64,000 nt of DNA. Source: a virus. Both the position numbers and the translations under genes were made by a program. Below are positions 16,388 through 26,700 of the stretch, one piece after another; position 1 is the first letter of the stretch, and each line of letters begins with the position of its first letter. The stretch spans positions 1 to 64,000 of IMG/VR virus record IMGVR_UViG_3300027833_000028. One strand, given 5' to 3'. Below the pieces are notes generated by a model. The model saw only the letters and a list, made by a program, of their open reading frames with translations, was not told where the DNA came from and made no database searches.

Positions 16388-16422
16388 AGAGCAGGGGAGA
16401 AATCTCCTGCTCTTTTTATTTT
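16388..16422 (+). terminator. Strong intrinsic terminator with GAAA tetraloop
   Basis: An 11-bp stem (AGAGCAGGGGA with TCTCCTGCTCT, one G-T wobble) is capped by a GAAA tetraloop and followed by TTTTTATTTT. It is the most regular terminator in the window and closes the single-gene unit of the 406-aa structural protein. Confidence 0.92.
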
Positions 16423-16435
16423 ATATTGTCTGTTA

Positions 16436-16458
16436 TTTTTTGTATATTATCTATATAG
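16436..16458 (+). promoter_or_regulatory. Late-promoter-like motif before the fibre region
   Basis: A run of six T then GTATATTATCTATATAG, 20-40 bases before the ATG at 16478 and 14 bases after the terminator tail. It is one of the best copies of the recurring motif. It does not match the host TAnnTTTG element, so a phage-specified polymerase or sigma activity is possible. Confidence 0.5.
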
Positions 16459-16477
16459 TCTAATAAAGTACTAAAAC

Positions 16478-17053
16478 ATGGCAAGCAAACATATATTAAG
16501 TTTAGAAATACCTACAGTATCAAACTGTGATTTACTGTGTATTAAAGATACAAGTCAATACAGTTCAGAGCTTGCTGTGGATTGTGAAGAACTATTAATT
16601 ACACTACCTGGATTTAGTGTACCAGTACTTATAAAAGTAGATAAAGAATTTGACATGTGTTTGACTGCATGTACATTAGCATTACAAACATTAAATTGTG
16701 GTACATCTCAGGATAAAATCCCTGACGGAATATACATTGTTAAATATAGTGTCTCACCTAACTCTAAAGTTTATGTAGAATATAACCATTTAAGAGTAAC
16801 TAGATTGCTTACAACATACTATGAAGTGTTATGTGATTTAGAAGTACAAGCATGTCAACCAGATTCTGATAAACAAGAATTGTTATCAGAGATGAGTTTT
16901 ATAAAAACTTTAATAGATGCAGCAGTAGCTAATGTAGAATATTGTCAATCTGCCGTACAAGGAATGCAACTATATAATTATGCTAAAAGTAGATTAAACA
17001 AAATTGCTTGTCCTTCAGGAAACTGTGGATCAAGCTCAACATATTTAACATAA
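16478..17053 (+). CDS. Conserved Bacteroidota-phage structural protein, 191 aa
   Basis: I recognise the layout from many Bacteroidota phages: IPTVSNCDLLCIKDTSQY near the start, a beta-sandwich with LPGFSVPVLIKV, DGIYIVKYSVSPNSKVYVEY and NHLRVTR, then a helical C-terminal half with a conserved run of small residues and a closing Cys pair (ACPSGNC). It typically precedes the tail-fibre genes together with the Cys-rich mini-protein that follows here. It probably acts as a fibre-attachment or tail adaptor subunit, which is inference. Confidence 0.85.
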   Translation: MASKHILSLEIPTVSNCDLLCIKDTSQYSSELAVDCEELLITLPGFSVPVLIKVDKEFDMCLTACTLALQTLNCGTSQDKIPDGIYIVKYSVSPNSKVYVEYNHLRVTRLLTTYYEVLCDLEVQACQPDSDKQELLSEMSFIKTLIDAAVANVEYCQSAVQGMQLYNYAKSRLNKIACPSGNCGSSSTYLT

Positions 17054-17063
17054 ACCAAACAAT

Positions 17064-17243
17064 ATGTCAAACTGTGCACACTGTAATAAAAGATTTACCT
17101 GCGGATGTCAAAAAGCTTCATTAGGTAATGGAGTTATTGTATGTAAACAATGTAAAACAAAAGCTGAAGCAGATGTATCTACCTCAAGTAATTTGAATAG
17201 AGAATTGGCTAGGCAACAGATACAAGATTTAAGAAATAAATAA
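17064..17243 (+). CDS. Cys-rich mini-protein, 59 aa
   Basis: ATG at 17064, TAA at 17241-17243. The N-terminal 30 residues carry C-x2-C, C-x-C and C-x2-C sets (CAHCNKRFTCGC, then CKQCK), likely binding one or two zinc ions, followed by a polar helical tail. Short proteins of this pattern occur beside the preceding 191-aa family in Bacteroidota phages. It is separated by 10 bases upstream and one base downstream from its neighbours. Confidence 0.8.
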   Translation: MSNCAHCNKRFTCGCQKASLGNGVIVCKQCKTKAEADVSTSSNLNRELARQQIQDLRNK

Positions 17244-17244
17244 T

Positions 17245-17787
17245 ATGGCTAAAGCAATAAGATCATATTCTAATGCAGAGCAAGTAAAAGAACAAGCTTT
17301 AATAAAAAGAATTAAAGTAGAACAAACTTTTGCTAAGCAAGTATACGCTAATTTTCAATCTATTAGATTTGGAATAGAAGCATGCTGCTATACAGATATG
17401 GAACAAGCTATACTAAGAAAAGATATATGTGATTGGCAGAATGCCGCAAGTTTTAAAGTTATTGCTGCTACAGAATCACCAGGTGTATTTGTTGAACCAT
17501 TAGCTAAAATAAATTTAAAAGCAAGCATGAGTTGTCCTGAGACACCATCAAGTGTTTGTACAATATTAGATTTAGAAGAGATATTAGAAGATAAAGGGAC
17601 ATACACAGTATGTTTTGAAGAAGCATCTAGTGTATGGACTGTATCACACAATTTAGGTAGTTTTCCATCTGTTACTGTTGTAGATAGCGGTAATACAGTA
17701 GTAGTGGGTAATGTAGATTATATAAGCAGTCAACAATTAGTAATAACATTTAATGCATCATTTTCAGGATGTGTATTTTTAAATTAA
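17245..17787 (+). CDS. Fibre-module adaptor protein, 180 aa
   Basis: The N-terminal half is helical (residues 5-60), and the C-terminal 65 residues form a small beta module with WTVSHNLGSFPSVTVVDSG and a closing Gly-Cys-Val-Phe-Leu strand. That module (W-x-V-x-H-N-L-G ... P-x-V-x-V-V-D) is familiar from the ends of phage fibre and baseplate-adaptor proteins. Its position before the first long fibre suggests a trimeric or chaperone-like connection between tail and fibre. Confidence 0.8.
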   Translation: MAKAIRSYSNAEQVKEQALIKRIKVEQTFAKQVYANFQSIRFGIEACCYTDMEQAILRKDICDWQNAASFKVIAATESPGVFVEPLAKINLKASMSCPETPSSVCTILDLEEILEDKGTYTVCFEEASSVWTVSHNLGSFPSVTVVDSGNTVVVGNVDYISSQQLVITFNASFSGCVFLN

Positions 17788-17820
17788 TAAATAAATAAAT
17801 AATAAATAAATAAAATAAAA
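17788..17820 (+). repeat. TAAA tetranucleotide repeat leader
   Basis: The 32 bases between the 180-aa gene and the first fibre consist almost only of TAAA/TAA units. They supply stops in several frames and an unstructured A/T-rich ribosome landing zone before the ATG at 17820. Short repeats like this can change length by slippage. Confidence 0.7.
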
Positions 17821-20222
17821 TGGCAGTACAATTTTTAACGGGACTAGATGTCCAAGGAAATTTAAATCTGAATAATAATCAAATACAAAATGTTATTATT
17901 CAACCTCTTGGCGCAGACCCGTCAGGAATTGCAGGTAAAATTTATTATAACTCTGGTACAAGTAAACTAAGGTTATATGATGGTTCTGCTTGGGTAGATT
18001 TAACAACAGGTGCAGATGGTGACACAACTTATGATTTAGAAGGTGTTGGTTCTACAAACGGATCAGCTGGTATAAGACTAAAAGGTTCAGATGCAACTGA
18101 TGATGATGTATTAATAGTAGGAGCTGGTACAACAACTGTAAGTAGATCTGGTAATACATTAACAGTTACATCAAATGATCAGTTTGATGGAACAGTTACA
18201 GATGTAAGTGCAGGTACAGGAATTACTGTCACAGGTACATCAACTGTAACACCAACCGTAAACATTACATATAGTGGTGCAGCCAATGCTATCTTAGAAG
18301 CAGCCTCACTAGCTATTAAAGCTGACGATTACTTATGGTTCTCAGCTAAAGAAGATAATACTATTTACAAGACTACTCTTGCTACTATGCCAGGATTTGG
18401 TAAAGATGGTACAGTTACTTCTGTAGGATCTGGAGCAGGTTTAACAGGTGGTGCAATTACTGCATCAGGAACACTAGCAGTAGATTATGCAGGTGCAGAT
18501 AACGTTGTATTAGCAGCAGCAGATGGAACAGCTGTTACATTAGCAGGAACTGATAAAGTAATATTTTCTGATGCTACAGATAGCAATGCTAAATTTGCAA
18601 ACCTATCTCAGGTAGCAACATATATTAATGCAGGTGCAGGTTCTGTAACTTCTGTTGATGTAAGTGGTGGAACTACAGGTTTAACAACAAGTGGTGGTCC
18701 AATTACAAGTAATGGTACAATAACACTTGCTGGTACATTAACTGAAGCAAATGGTGGTACAGGAACAGGTTCTTACACTAAAGGAGATATATTATTTTCA
18801 GATGCTACAAATTCATTAGCTAAATTAGGAATTGGTGGAAACGGGCAAAGACTTGCTGTTTCTTCAACGGGTGTAGTAGAGTGGGTTAATGACTCTGGAT
18901 CAGGTGTAACAAGTATAGAAATTACTGAAACAGGTAATGCATTAACAATTACTGGAGGTCCTATTACTACTTCAGGTACAATTAACATTGCTGGAGCAGG
19001 TTCTTCTTCTCAAGTAATATTGGGTGATTTAACTTTAGGATCTTATACACAAGGTACAGTAACAAGTGTTGCTACAGGTCCAGGTCTTAAGGGTGGAACA
19101 ATAACAGCTACAGGTACAGTTGAAGTTGATTATGGTGTAGCAGGTCTTATAGAAGATGCCCCACAAATGGCACAAACACCAAAGTCTGATGACTTAATAT
19201 TAATACAAGATGTAGCAAGTGGTACAGGTGTAACAGCTAAACAACCACTTGGTAAGGTTTCATTATCTGTATTTGATGCACCTACTGCTGATTTAAGTTT
19301 TGGAAACTTCAAACTTACATCTCTAGCAAATGGTACAGCATCAAAGGATGGAGTTAACTTAGGACAAGTACAAGCACTTGTAGCCGGAGTTGGTGTATTC
19401 CAAGGTGGATATGACGCATCTGCAAACTTACCAGCAATAGCAGGAGCAAGTAATATTGCTCTTACAACGGGTGATTTCTATGTTGTTACTAAAGATGGTA
19501 CTATAGCATTTAATGGAAGTACGGTAGCAGTAGAGGTTGGTGATACAATTTATGCTAATCAAGCAATTGCAGCAGGTTCTAATCCTCCAGCTTCAGATTA
19601 TGCTATAGTAATACAAGATCAAAACATTGCGGGTGTAGGTGCTACAGATGGAGCAACTGAAAAAGGTGTTGCTGGATTTAGTAGTGCAACTTTTGCTGGT
19701 ACAGCAACTGGATTCATTACTGTTAAAGCAGGTGGAATTAGTGATGCTCAACTAGCAAGTACATTCAACAAAGAGATTGGTACTAGTACAGATCTTGATA
19801 CAGCTGATGTAGATGTAGTAGATGAGATTAATGTTACTGATGGTGTTATTACATCAATGAGTAAAAGAACATTACCTAATGCTGCAACAGGATCAGTTGG
19901 TGTTACACAGATAGCAACACAAGCTCAAGTAGATGCAGGAACAGATACATTTAGATATGTAACTCCAGCAACATTAGCAAGTGCTCAAGCTAAAAGATCA
20001 TATACAGGTACTTATCCAGCAACTGTTACAAACACTTTTTCAATTGCAACAGGTGTTCATGGATTAGCTAACGGACCATGGATTATTCAAACTTATGATA
20101 GTAAAGGTGCACAGGTATTTATGGATGTTCTTGCTGATCAAACAACGGGAACTGTAACATTTACTACTTCTAATAACTTAGGTGTAAATGATATTACAGT
20201 AGTAATGCAACTTGTAGGATAA
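17820..20222 (+). CDS. Tail fibre protein, 800 aa
   Basis: Gly/Thr/Ser/Ala-rich repetitive beta-fibre. The N-terminus (FLTGLDVQGNLNLNNNQIQN and IYYNSGTSKLRLYDGSAW) is the common phage-fibre start that anchors to the tail. The middle contains repeated Val-Thr-Ser-x-Gly ... Gly-Thr-Ile/Leu strands (for example GTVTSVGSGAGLTGGAI, VTSVDVSGG, VTSIEITETG) typical of trimeric beta-helices. About residues 520-600 match the fibre module Y-D-A ... TGDFYVVTKDG ... VGDTIYANQ. The C-terminal 60 residues form a separate cap (HGLANGPWIIQTYDSKGAQV), probably the receptor-contacting tip. It is followed by a terminator. Confidence 0.9.
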   Translation: MAVQFLTGLDVQGNLNLNNNQIQNVIIQPLGADPSGIAGKIYYNSGTSKLRLYDGSAWVDLTTGADGDTTYDLEGVGSTNGSAGIRLKGSDATDDDVLIVGAGTTTVSRSGNTLTVTSNDQFDGTVTDVSAGTGITVTGTSTVTPTVNITYSGAANAILEAASLAIKADDYLWFSAKEDNTIYKTTLATMPGFGKDGTVTSVGSGAGLTGGAITASGTLAVDYAGADNVVLAAADGTAVTLAGTDKVIFSDATDSNAKFANLSQVATYINAGAGSVTSVDVSGGTTGLTTSGGPITSNGTITLAGTLTEANGGTGTGSYTKGDILFSDATNSLAKLGIGGNGQRLAVSSTGVVEWVNDSGSGVTSIEITETGNALTITGGPITTSGTINIAGAGSSSQVILGDLTLGSYTQGTVTSVATGPGLKGGTITATGTVEVDYGVAGLIEDAPQMAQTPKSDDLILIQDVASGTGVTAKQPLGKVSLSVFDAPTADLSFGNFKLTSLANGTASKDGVNLGQVQALVAGVGVFQGGYDASANLPAIAGASNIALTTGDFYVVTKDGTIAFNGSTVAVEVGDTIYANQAIAAGSNPPASDYAIVIQDQNIAGVGATDGATEKGVAGFSSATFAGTATGFITVKAGGISDAQLASTFNKEIGTSTDLDTADVDVVDEINVTDGVITSMSKRTLPNAATGSVGVTQIATQAQVDAGTDTFRYVTPATLASAQAKRSYTGTYPATVTNTFSIATGVHGLANGPWIIQTYDSKGAQVFMDVLADQTTGTVTFTTSNNLGVNDITVVMQLVG

Positions 20223-20237
20223 TAAAGAGTAAAATTT

Positions 20238-20284
20238 AAAGGGGAAGCATTTAAATTAAAAATTTAGTGTTTCCCCTTTTTTTA
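20238..20284 (+). terminator. Intrinsic terminator after the first tail fibre
   Basis: AAAGGGGAAGCA pairs with TGTTTCCCCTTT across an A/T-rich loop, with one G-T wobble, followed by a run of seven T. It lies 16 bases after the fibre stop and runs into the next promoter motif. Confidence 0.85.
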
Positions 20285-20300
20285 AAATACGTATATTGCA
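20284..20300 (+). promoter_or_regulatory. Promoter-like motif before the second fibre
   Basis: AAAATACGTATATTGCA, sharing GTATATT with the other motif copies, overlaps the tail of the terminator and lies about 20-30 bases before the ATG at 20319. Confidence 0.4.
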
Positions 20301-20318
20301 AAAAAAGAATAAAATGTC

Positions 20319-21905
20319 ATGGCTATAAGTTTTTTATCTTCAATAGAAATAACCGGATCATGCACTGTTACTAGTATAAGCAATGATAACAGTACATATA
20401 CTGGTATATTAGTTTGGGATGGTTCTGCAATGAAGTATAGAACTAAAGCACAACTTTTATCTGATATTGGTGCAGGAAGTGGAACAGGTACTGTAACCTC
20501 AGTTACTGTTACGGGTTCTAATGGTTTATCTGGTACAGGTACAATAACATCAAGCGGTACAATAACTTTATCAAATAGTGATAGAGGATCAGCTCAAAAC
20601 ATATTTAAAAATATTGCAGCAGCTGGTCAATCTGATATTGTTGCAGATAATAATAATGATACACTTACATTTAAGGCAGGTACTAACATTACAATAAAGA
20701 CTGATGTTTCTACAGATACTATTGAGATTATTTCTAAAGATACAACAACAAATTATTATTTAAGTTCTGCATCTTTTAATACATCTAATGGTGTATTAAC
20801 ACTTAATAGATCTGGTCTTAGTGCAGTAACAGTTGATCTTGACGGAAGATATGTTACAAGTTCAGGTGTTACTTCTATAGCTACTACAAACGGTATTACG
20901 GGTGGTACAATAACATCAACGGGAACTATTCAATTAGACAGTACTGTTATAAGAACTACAGGTAATCAAACTAAAGCAGGAAACCTAACATTAAGCAATT
21001 CATTAACTGTAACAAGTGATATACTTGGTAATGATTTAAGATGTAGATCAGGACAACAGCTTGTTCTTAATGCAGGTGAGTCTTACAGTCAAGCAACAGG
21101 ACAAACAAATGAGTTAGTTTATTTAAATGCTGAGTCAGGAATACAGATTAATTCTTCTCCTGATAACTGGAATAGTGGATGGGCAAATAGAAAAACAACA
21201 ACAATAAATGATTCAAGTGGTAATTCTACTTTTGCTAATGATATAACAGTATCAGGTGGTGATATTACTCTTGGAGGAACTGGTAGAATACAAGGTGTAG
21301 ATACAGTTTCATCTGGTACAGATGCAACAAGTAAAACATATGTAGATAATGCTATAAGCAATCATAGACCTACAGCACCAGGTGCTCCTACTAATGTATC
21401 AACAAAAATTGTAGGTGACACTATTGAAGTTATTTTTGGTAAATCATCAACAAGTAGTATAGATTACTATCAAGTTTGGTCATCAGATGATGGTGCAGAC
21501 TTTGGCATTATAGGTCAAGTACCAATAGATGATTTTTCTGCCACAATGACTATTGTAGATACTACCTTTAATACAGGCGGTACAATGGCATATAGAGTGT
21601 ATGCTGTTAAAGAAGGTGTATATTCAAGTCCTACATTGGTAAGTCAAGCATATACTGTAGGTGCATTAACTGTAGGTAACATGAGTGTTGTTAATTTAAA
21701 CACTGCATATTATGTACAATATGAAAAACCAGAAAGTAGATTCATAGATCATATAGAAATATATATGGATTCACAACCAACTCAAGCTGCATTGTCAAGA
21801 TCTAATGCATCAATAGTTTATAGTGGGCAAAACGCATCATATATGTATAATGTTGCTAAGAGTAGAAATTTCCATCAGTTTTGGGTTGAAGTAGTAACAA
21901 CATAA
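20319..21905 (+). CDS. Tail fibre protein with Fn3-like module, 528 aa
   Basis: The N-terminus resembles the other fibres (SFLSSIEITGSCTVTSI, ILVWDGSAMKYRTK). The central region has Val-Thr-Ser beta repeats and two modules shared with the 1167-aa fibre: [20 protein letters not shown] ending in DLDGRY, and GSAQNIFKNI ... NNDTLTF. Residues about 350-450 read as a fibronectin type III-like domain (PGAPTNVSTKIVGDTIEVIF, later YRVYAVKEGVYS). A second, less regular beta domain follows to the C-terminus. Fn3-type modules in phage structural proteins are known as weak carbohydrate-binding or spacer domains. Confidence 0.88.
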   Translation: MAISFLSSIEITGSCTVTSISNDNSTYTGILVWDGSAMKYRTKAQLLSDIGAGSGTGTVTSVTVTGSNGLSGTGTITSSGTITLSNSDRGSAQNIFKNIAAAGQSDIVADNNNDTLTFKAGTNITIKTDVSTDTIEIISKDTTTNYYLSSASFNTSNGVLTLNRSGLSAVTVDLDGRYVTSSGVTSIATTNGITGGTITSTGTIQLDSTVIRTTGNQTKAGNLTLSNSLTVTSDILGNDLRCRSGQQLVLNAGESYSQATGQTNELVYLNAESGIQINSSPDNWNSGWANRKTTTINDSSGNSTFANDITVSGGDITLGGTGRIQGVDTVSSGTDATSKTYVDNAISNHRPTAPGAPTNVSTKIVGDTIEVIFGKSSTSSIDYYQVWSSDDGADFGIIGQVPIDDFSATMTIVDTTFNTGGTMAYRVYAVKEGVYSSPTLVSQAYTVGALTVGNMSVVNLNTAYYVQYEKPESRFIDHIEIYMDSQPTQAALSRSNASIVYSGQNASYMYNVAKSRNFHQFWVEVVTT

Positions 21906-21907
21906 TT

Positions 21908-22078
21908 ATGGCAGAAAAAGGTACAGGAACAGATAGAGAATATTGGCTAAATTGTTTAGCAGAATATGAGCTTGCACTTGAAGAAGAATTTCAAATGGAA
22001 GCTGGCTATGGGTTTAATGATGAAATGATACAATTATTAAAATTTGAAATAGAAGAATGTTTAAAGCAGCTTACTTAA
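21908..22078 (+). CDS. Small acidic protein, 56 aa
   Basis: ATG at 21908 two bases after the fibre stop; TAA at 22076-22078. It encodes an acidic helical protein (MAEKGTGTDREYWLNCLAEY, then Glu-rich helices) with no known family. It overlaps the start of the next fibre-like gene by 22 bases, suggesting coupling. It could be a fibre-assembly chaperone, though this rests on position alone. Confidence 0.65.
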   Translation: MAEKGTGTDREYWLNCLAEYELALEEEFQMEAGYGFNDEMIQLLKFEIEECLKQLT

Positions 22079-23787
22079 ATAGAAGTGATATAAAAGAAGT
22101 TATAGGTTGTGCTGCTAATGATTATGGTGGTCAAGTTGCTATTGTACCTGTGCAAAAAAGGGGTATGAGTAATACTACCGTATCTTCAGGTAGTGGTGAG
22201 TATGATGGTGGTGATAGATGTATAGGTTTTACAAACTCTTATGAAATAGATGGTGACTTGCTTTTTACAGTTGGTTGGGGTGATGGTTTTGCTGTACGTA
22301 GATTGAATGATGATGGTACTATGACCAGGTTATATCATGATACCTATTTTCTTTGGAGAGATACTACTAGTACTTATAATCATATTACATCAGTTGCAAT
22401 AGATAAAATAAATAAGAAGGGTGTTGCAATGTCATATAATGTGGAAGGATATACTACATTTGATTACAGCGGTCTTGTTAATGGAGGATCAACATTTGTT
22501 AAAGATCCAAGACCTACACATAGTAATCCAGATACTTTTATAGGGTCACAAGATACAGCTGGTGGTTATGTTAATAGAGTAGGTTCATCTTACTTTAGTG
22601 GTTTAGTAGCTGCAGGAGAATGGATATATGCAGGTGATCATGACTCTCATCATTACAAAAAAATAATGAGAAGAAACCTAAAAACAGGTGCTGAGGAAAG
22701 AATACAAGCTGATGATGCAGCTAACATGTATCCTGGATCTACTCCTATGGATAGGAATGGTTATAGGAACTGGATGATGTATGATGAAGTTAATGATAGA
22801 GTTTTATACGGATATTATTACAATGCCAATTTTGCTTTAGTGCTTGATGCATCAACAGCTAAACCAAAAATTGTATGGTGTGACATGGGTGATATTGGTC
22901 TTGGTGATGACGGCTATGAACAAGGTTGGTATATACCAGATCCTAAAGGAGCACCAAATGTTTTCTGGGTTGGAGTAAATTCAAGTATAGCTAAAGTTGA
23001 TGTAACACCGTGTTTTAGTGGAGCAAAAGCAATTTTATTAAAAAGGAGATATACAGAATCTCAAACACCTGGTAACAATTATTCTGTTCAATTTAGGGCA
23101 GGTACTAAATACCAATCAGATGCAGCAGGACAACCAACAGATAGAATGCCAGGATATGACTTTTGTCCAACAACAGGAGATAGAGGTAAAGCAATGATAC
23201 CAGGTTGGATAGATGAAGATAATAATAGAGTTATTGCATTGTTAAGATATAATGATGTGACTAATGATAGCTCTTCTTTAGGTAGAGGAAGAAACTATAG
23301 AGTAGATTATGGATCTAATATGACAAGAATGTATTCTACTAATGGGGTACCTTGGTGGATTCATAGTGGTTATGGTGCAGATGGTCATGGTTTTAGAATA
23401 TGGAGTGATAATTATAAAAATGAGTTAATAGGAGATTGGTCAATAACATATGGTGATTATACACTTGACAATAGTCAAGAAATAAATGTAGTTTATTGGG
23501 AAACAATTGATTGGTTTATTCCTACAGGGTGTTCATTAAGTTATTTTGTATCTAATGATGGAGGATCTACATGGGAAGGTTATAATACGGGTACTAATCA
23601 CGTATTTCCAAATCCAGGTACTTCTTTAAGAGTTAAGGCGGTTGCAACAGGCCATCCAAATAAAGCTCCATATAAGATGTCTGGTGATAGAGATGTGCTA
23701 GTATACGGTAGTATGTATCAAGGTGCTATGGATCCACAAATCAAAATGAAAATGACAAGATTTAAATTAAAAGGAAAAAAGAAATAA
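22057..23787 (+). CDS. Putative host-recognition protein, 576 aa (beta-rich)
   Basis: No collagen or Val-Thr-Ser fibre repeats. It is a Gly/Asp/Tyr/Trp-rich protein with repeated strand-turn blocks such as [39 protein letters not shown] and [19 protein letters not shown], suggesting a beta-propeller or similar repeat domain over about residues 40-430. The C-terminal part ([22 protein letters not shown]) looks like a beta-sandwich with a BNR-like Asp-Gly-Gly-x-Thr-Trp turn. Sandwiched between fibre genes, it is probably the tip or an adhesin. No catalytic residues can be argued with confidence. Confidence 0.83.
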   Translation: MFKAAYLNRSDIKEVIGCAANDYGGQVAIVPVQKRGMSNTTVSSGSGEYDGGDRCIGFTNSYEIDGDLLFTVGWGDGFAVRRLNDDGTMTRLYHDTYFLWRDTTSTYNHITSVAIDKINKKGVAMSYNVEGYTTFDYSGLVNGGSTFVKDPRPTHSNPDTFIGSQDTAGGYVNRVGSSYFSGLVAAGEWIYAGDHDSHHYKKIMRRNLKTGAEERIQADDAANMYPGSTPMDRNGYRNWMMYDEVNDRVLYGYYYNANFALVLDASTAKPKIVWCDMGDIGLGDDGYEQGWYIPDPKGAPNVFWVGVNSSIAKVDVTPCFSGAKAILLKRRYTESQTPGNNYSVQFRAGTKYQSDAAGQPTDRMPGYDFCPTTGDRGKAMIPGWIDEDNNRVIALLRYNDVTNDSSSLGRGRNYRVDYGSNMTRMYSTNGVPWWIHSGYGADGHGFRIWSDNYKNELIGDWSITYGDYTLDNSQEINVVYWETIDWFIPTGCSLSYFVSNDGGSTWEGYNTGTNHVFPNPGTSLRVKAVATGHPNKAPYKMSGDRDVLVYGSMYQGAMDPQIKMKMTRFKLKGKKK

Positions 23788-23788
23788 T

Positions 23789-26700
23789 ATGGCAACTATA
23801 CCAGGCTCACAAAGATTATTAGATATTGATGGTGACAAGTTACATTCAAGTGTACAGCTAGGCACTGATGATGCATTCTTGGATAGTTCAGGATCTGCTG
23901 GCTCAAATGGTCAGGTACTTAGTAGTACAGGTTCTGCTGTAAAATGGGTTAATGATCAGACAGGTACAAATAACTATGTATCAGGTGTTAGCTTTAATAC
24001 TAGCAATGGAGTTTTAACAATGACACGTTCAGGTCTAGCAGACCTTACAGTAGATTTAGATGGTAGATATTTAACATCTGCATCAAACTTTTATCTCAAT
24101 GGTATAACTAAATCAGGTAACATACTAACGTTTAGCGTTAGTGGTGCAACTAACCAAACATATACATTTGGATCAAATGCATTTAATAGTTCAACTATTT
24201 ATGCTCAGCCAGGTATATTTAGTGGTGGTGGTACACCAACTTTAGCTTCCGGTGTAACTGGAGCAGAAGTAAGGTCATTAATTGGGGCTGGAACAGGTTC
24301 AGGATCTATGAGTTCTTGGACAATAAAAGAAGGTAATGGTACTGAGTCAACTTCTGTTACTAATGGAGAGACTTTTACTATTGCTCAAGGTACAGGTATT
24401 ACATCTGAGATGACATCAACAAGTAGTGGTGGAACTATAACCATTACTAACACACTACCAGATACTGGTAGACCAGCAATATTATCTGATGGAGCAACTC
24501 CAACTTTAAATACAGGGATAACTGGAGCAGAGGTTAGATCTCTTATAGGAGCAGGAACAGGAAATGGTAGTTCTAACTTAGTTATTGGTACAACATCAAC
24601 AACTGCAATGGCAGGTAATACTACAACTATCACTGCTCAACAAGCTACAGATATTGTAAATAACAATAAGAAAATAACAGATAGTGGAACACCAGCAGTT
24701 TTATCTAATGGTACCACTCCTTCACTAAACTCAGGAATATCAGCTTCAGAAATGAGAAATCTTATTGGGGCAGGTACAGGTAATGGATCATCTAATTTAG
24801 TAATTGGGACTACCTCTACAACAGCTAAGGCAGGTAATATAACTACTATTACAGGTGCTCAAGCAACTGCCATAACTGCAAATACTGCTAAGAAAACTGA
24901 TACAGGAACACCAGCAATTTTGTCTAATGGCACAACACCTACTTTAAATTCAGGTATATCTGCTGCTGAAGTAAGAACCCTTATTGGAGCAGGTACTTCA
25001 AGTAGTGCTGGAGTTACAAGAGTAAGAGGTACTGCAAATAGAATATCAGTAACTGCAGGAACAGATCCTATAGTAAATGCAATTACAGGTACAGTAACTT
25101 CTTCTTCTGCTAATTTAGCAACAGGAGCTCAGATACAAACAGCTATTAATTCAGCTGTAACAGGAGTATTAAAGTATAAAGGAACTTGGGATGCTGCTGC
25201 AAATAGTCCAGCACTAATAAGTGCAAAGGGAACTGTTGGTGAATATTATATTGTTTCTAAAGCTGGATCAACAAATTTAGATGGAATTACAGATTGGGCA
25301 GTTGGTGACTGGGCAGTATTCTCTGATCAAGCTACAGATGCTTGGCAGAAAATAGATAACACTCAAGTAGGTAATGTAACAGGTAGTGGTTCATCAGGTA
25401 GAGTAGCATATTGGAATGGCTCATCTAACATTACAAGTGATGCAGGATTAACATTTAATGGCAGTACAAATGCTTTAACGGTTAGTGGTGCGGTAACTTG
25501 GAGTGGTGGTAGTTCAGCAGAATCTAATTCTGCATATGATAATACTATTACAGGATTCTCTGATAGTGGATCTTCAACAAAGACTTTAACATTAACACAA
25601 AGAGATGGTGGTACTTTAACAACATCTTTTAGTGTACCACAAGGAACAATGTCTTCATGGACTATTAAAGAAGGAAATGGAACAGAAAGTACAGCTGTTA
25701 CAAATGGTGAAACATTAACAATAGCACAAGGTAGTGGTATACAATCAGAAATGACTTCTACAACTAGTGGAGGTACTATTACTATTACAAATACAGATAA
25801 AGGTTCTTCTCAAAATATATTTAAAAATGTAACTGATGGTAAATTTACTACTACAGCTAATGTAAATAATGATACTTTAACTATTGTAGGTTGTAAAGGA
25901 ACAAATATAGAAATTGATGAAGAAGCACAGACTGTATCTATATGTGCCGATCAGCAAACATTATCCGTAGTAGGACAAACACTTACTATTAGTGATGGTA
26001 ATTCTGTAACAATGCCAACTAATACAGGACCGCAGGGTCCTAAAGGTGATCAGGGTATACAAGGTATACAAGGAGTTACAGGTTCCGCTGGTGCCAAGGG
26101 AGATCAAGGTGATCAAGGTATTAGAGGTCTTACCGGAGCTGCAGGAGCTGCCGGTGCCAAAGGTGATACAGGAAGTCAAGGTATACAAGGGATACGAGGA
26201 TTAACTGGAGCAGCTGGAGCAGCGGGAGCCAAAGGAGATACTGGAGATAGAGGTCTTCAAGGTATACAAGGAAATCCTGGTGCAGCAGGTGCTAAGGGAG
26301 ATACGGGAGCAAGAGGATCTGCGGGTGCTGCTGGTGCAGCCGGAGCAAAAGGGGACACAGGATCACAGGGTGCAAAGGGTGATACTGGATCACAAGGTCC
26401 AGCTGGTCCTAATGGTGGAACATATCACTACACAAATTCAGGTGATAATGCAAGTAAATATAGATTTTGGGGTACTTCATCTACTTATGGTATTGGTATG
26501 GTGTCCGGTCAATCTTATGGTTATTTAAATGACTATGCTACAGTATTCCAAATGAATAATGATGCAGACCGTGGATGGGTTTGGAAATATGAAGGTCAGG
26601 GAAATAATGATGGTGCTATGTCACTAACAACTTCCGGTAAATTAAAAGTTAAAGGAGTTGTTGATGCTGGTTCTGTGGCTATAGATGGTAATGAAGTAAT

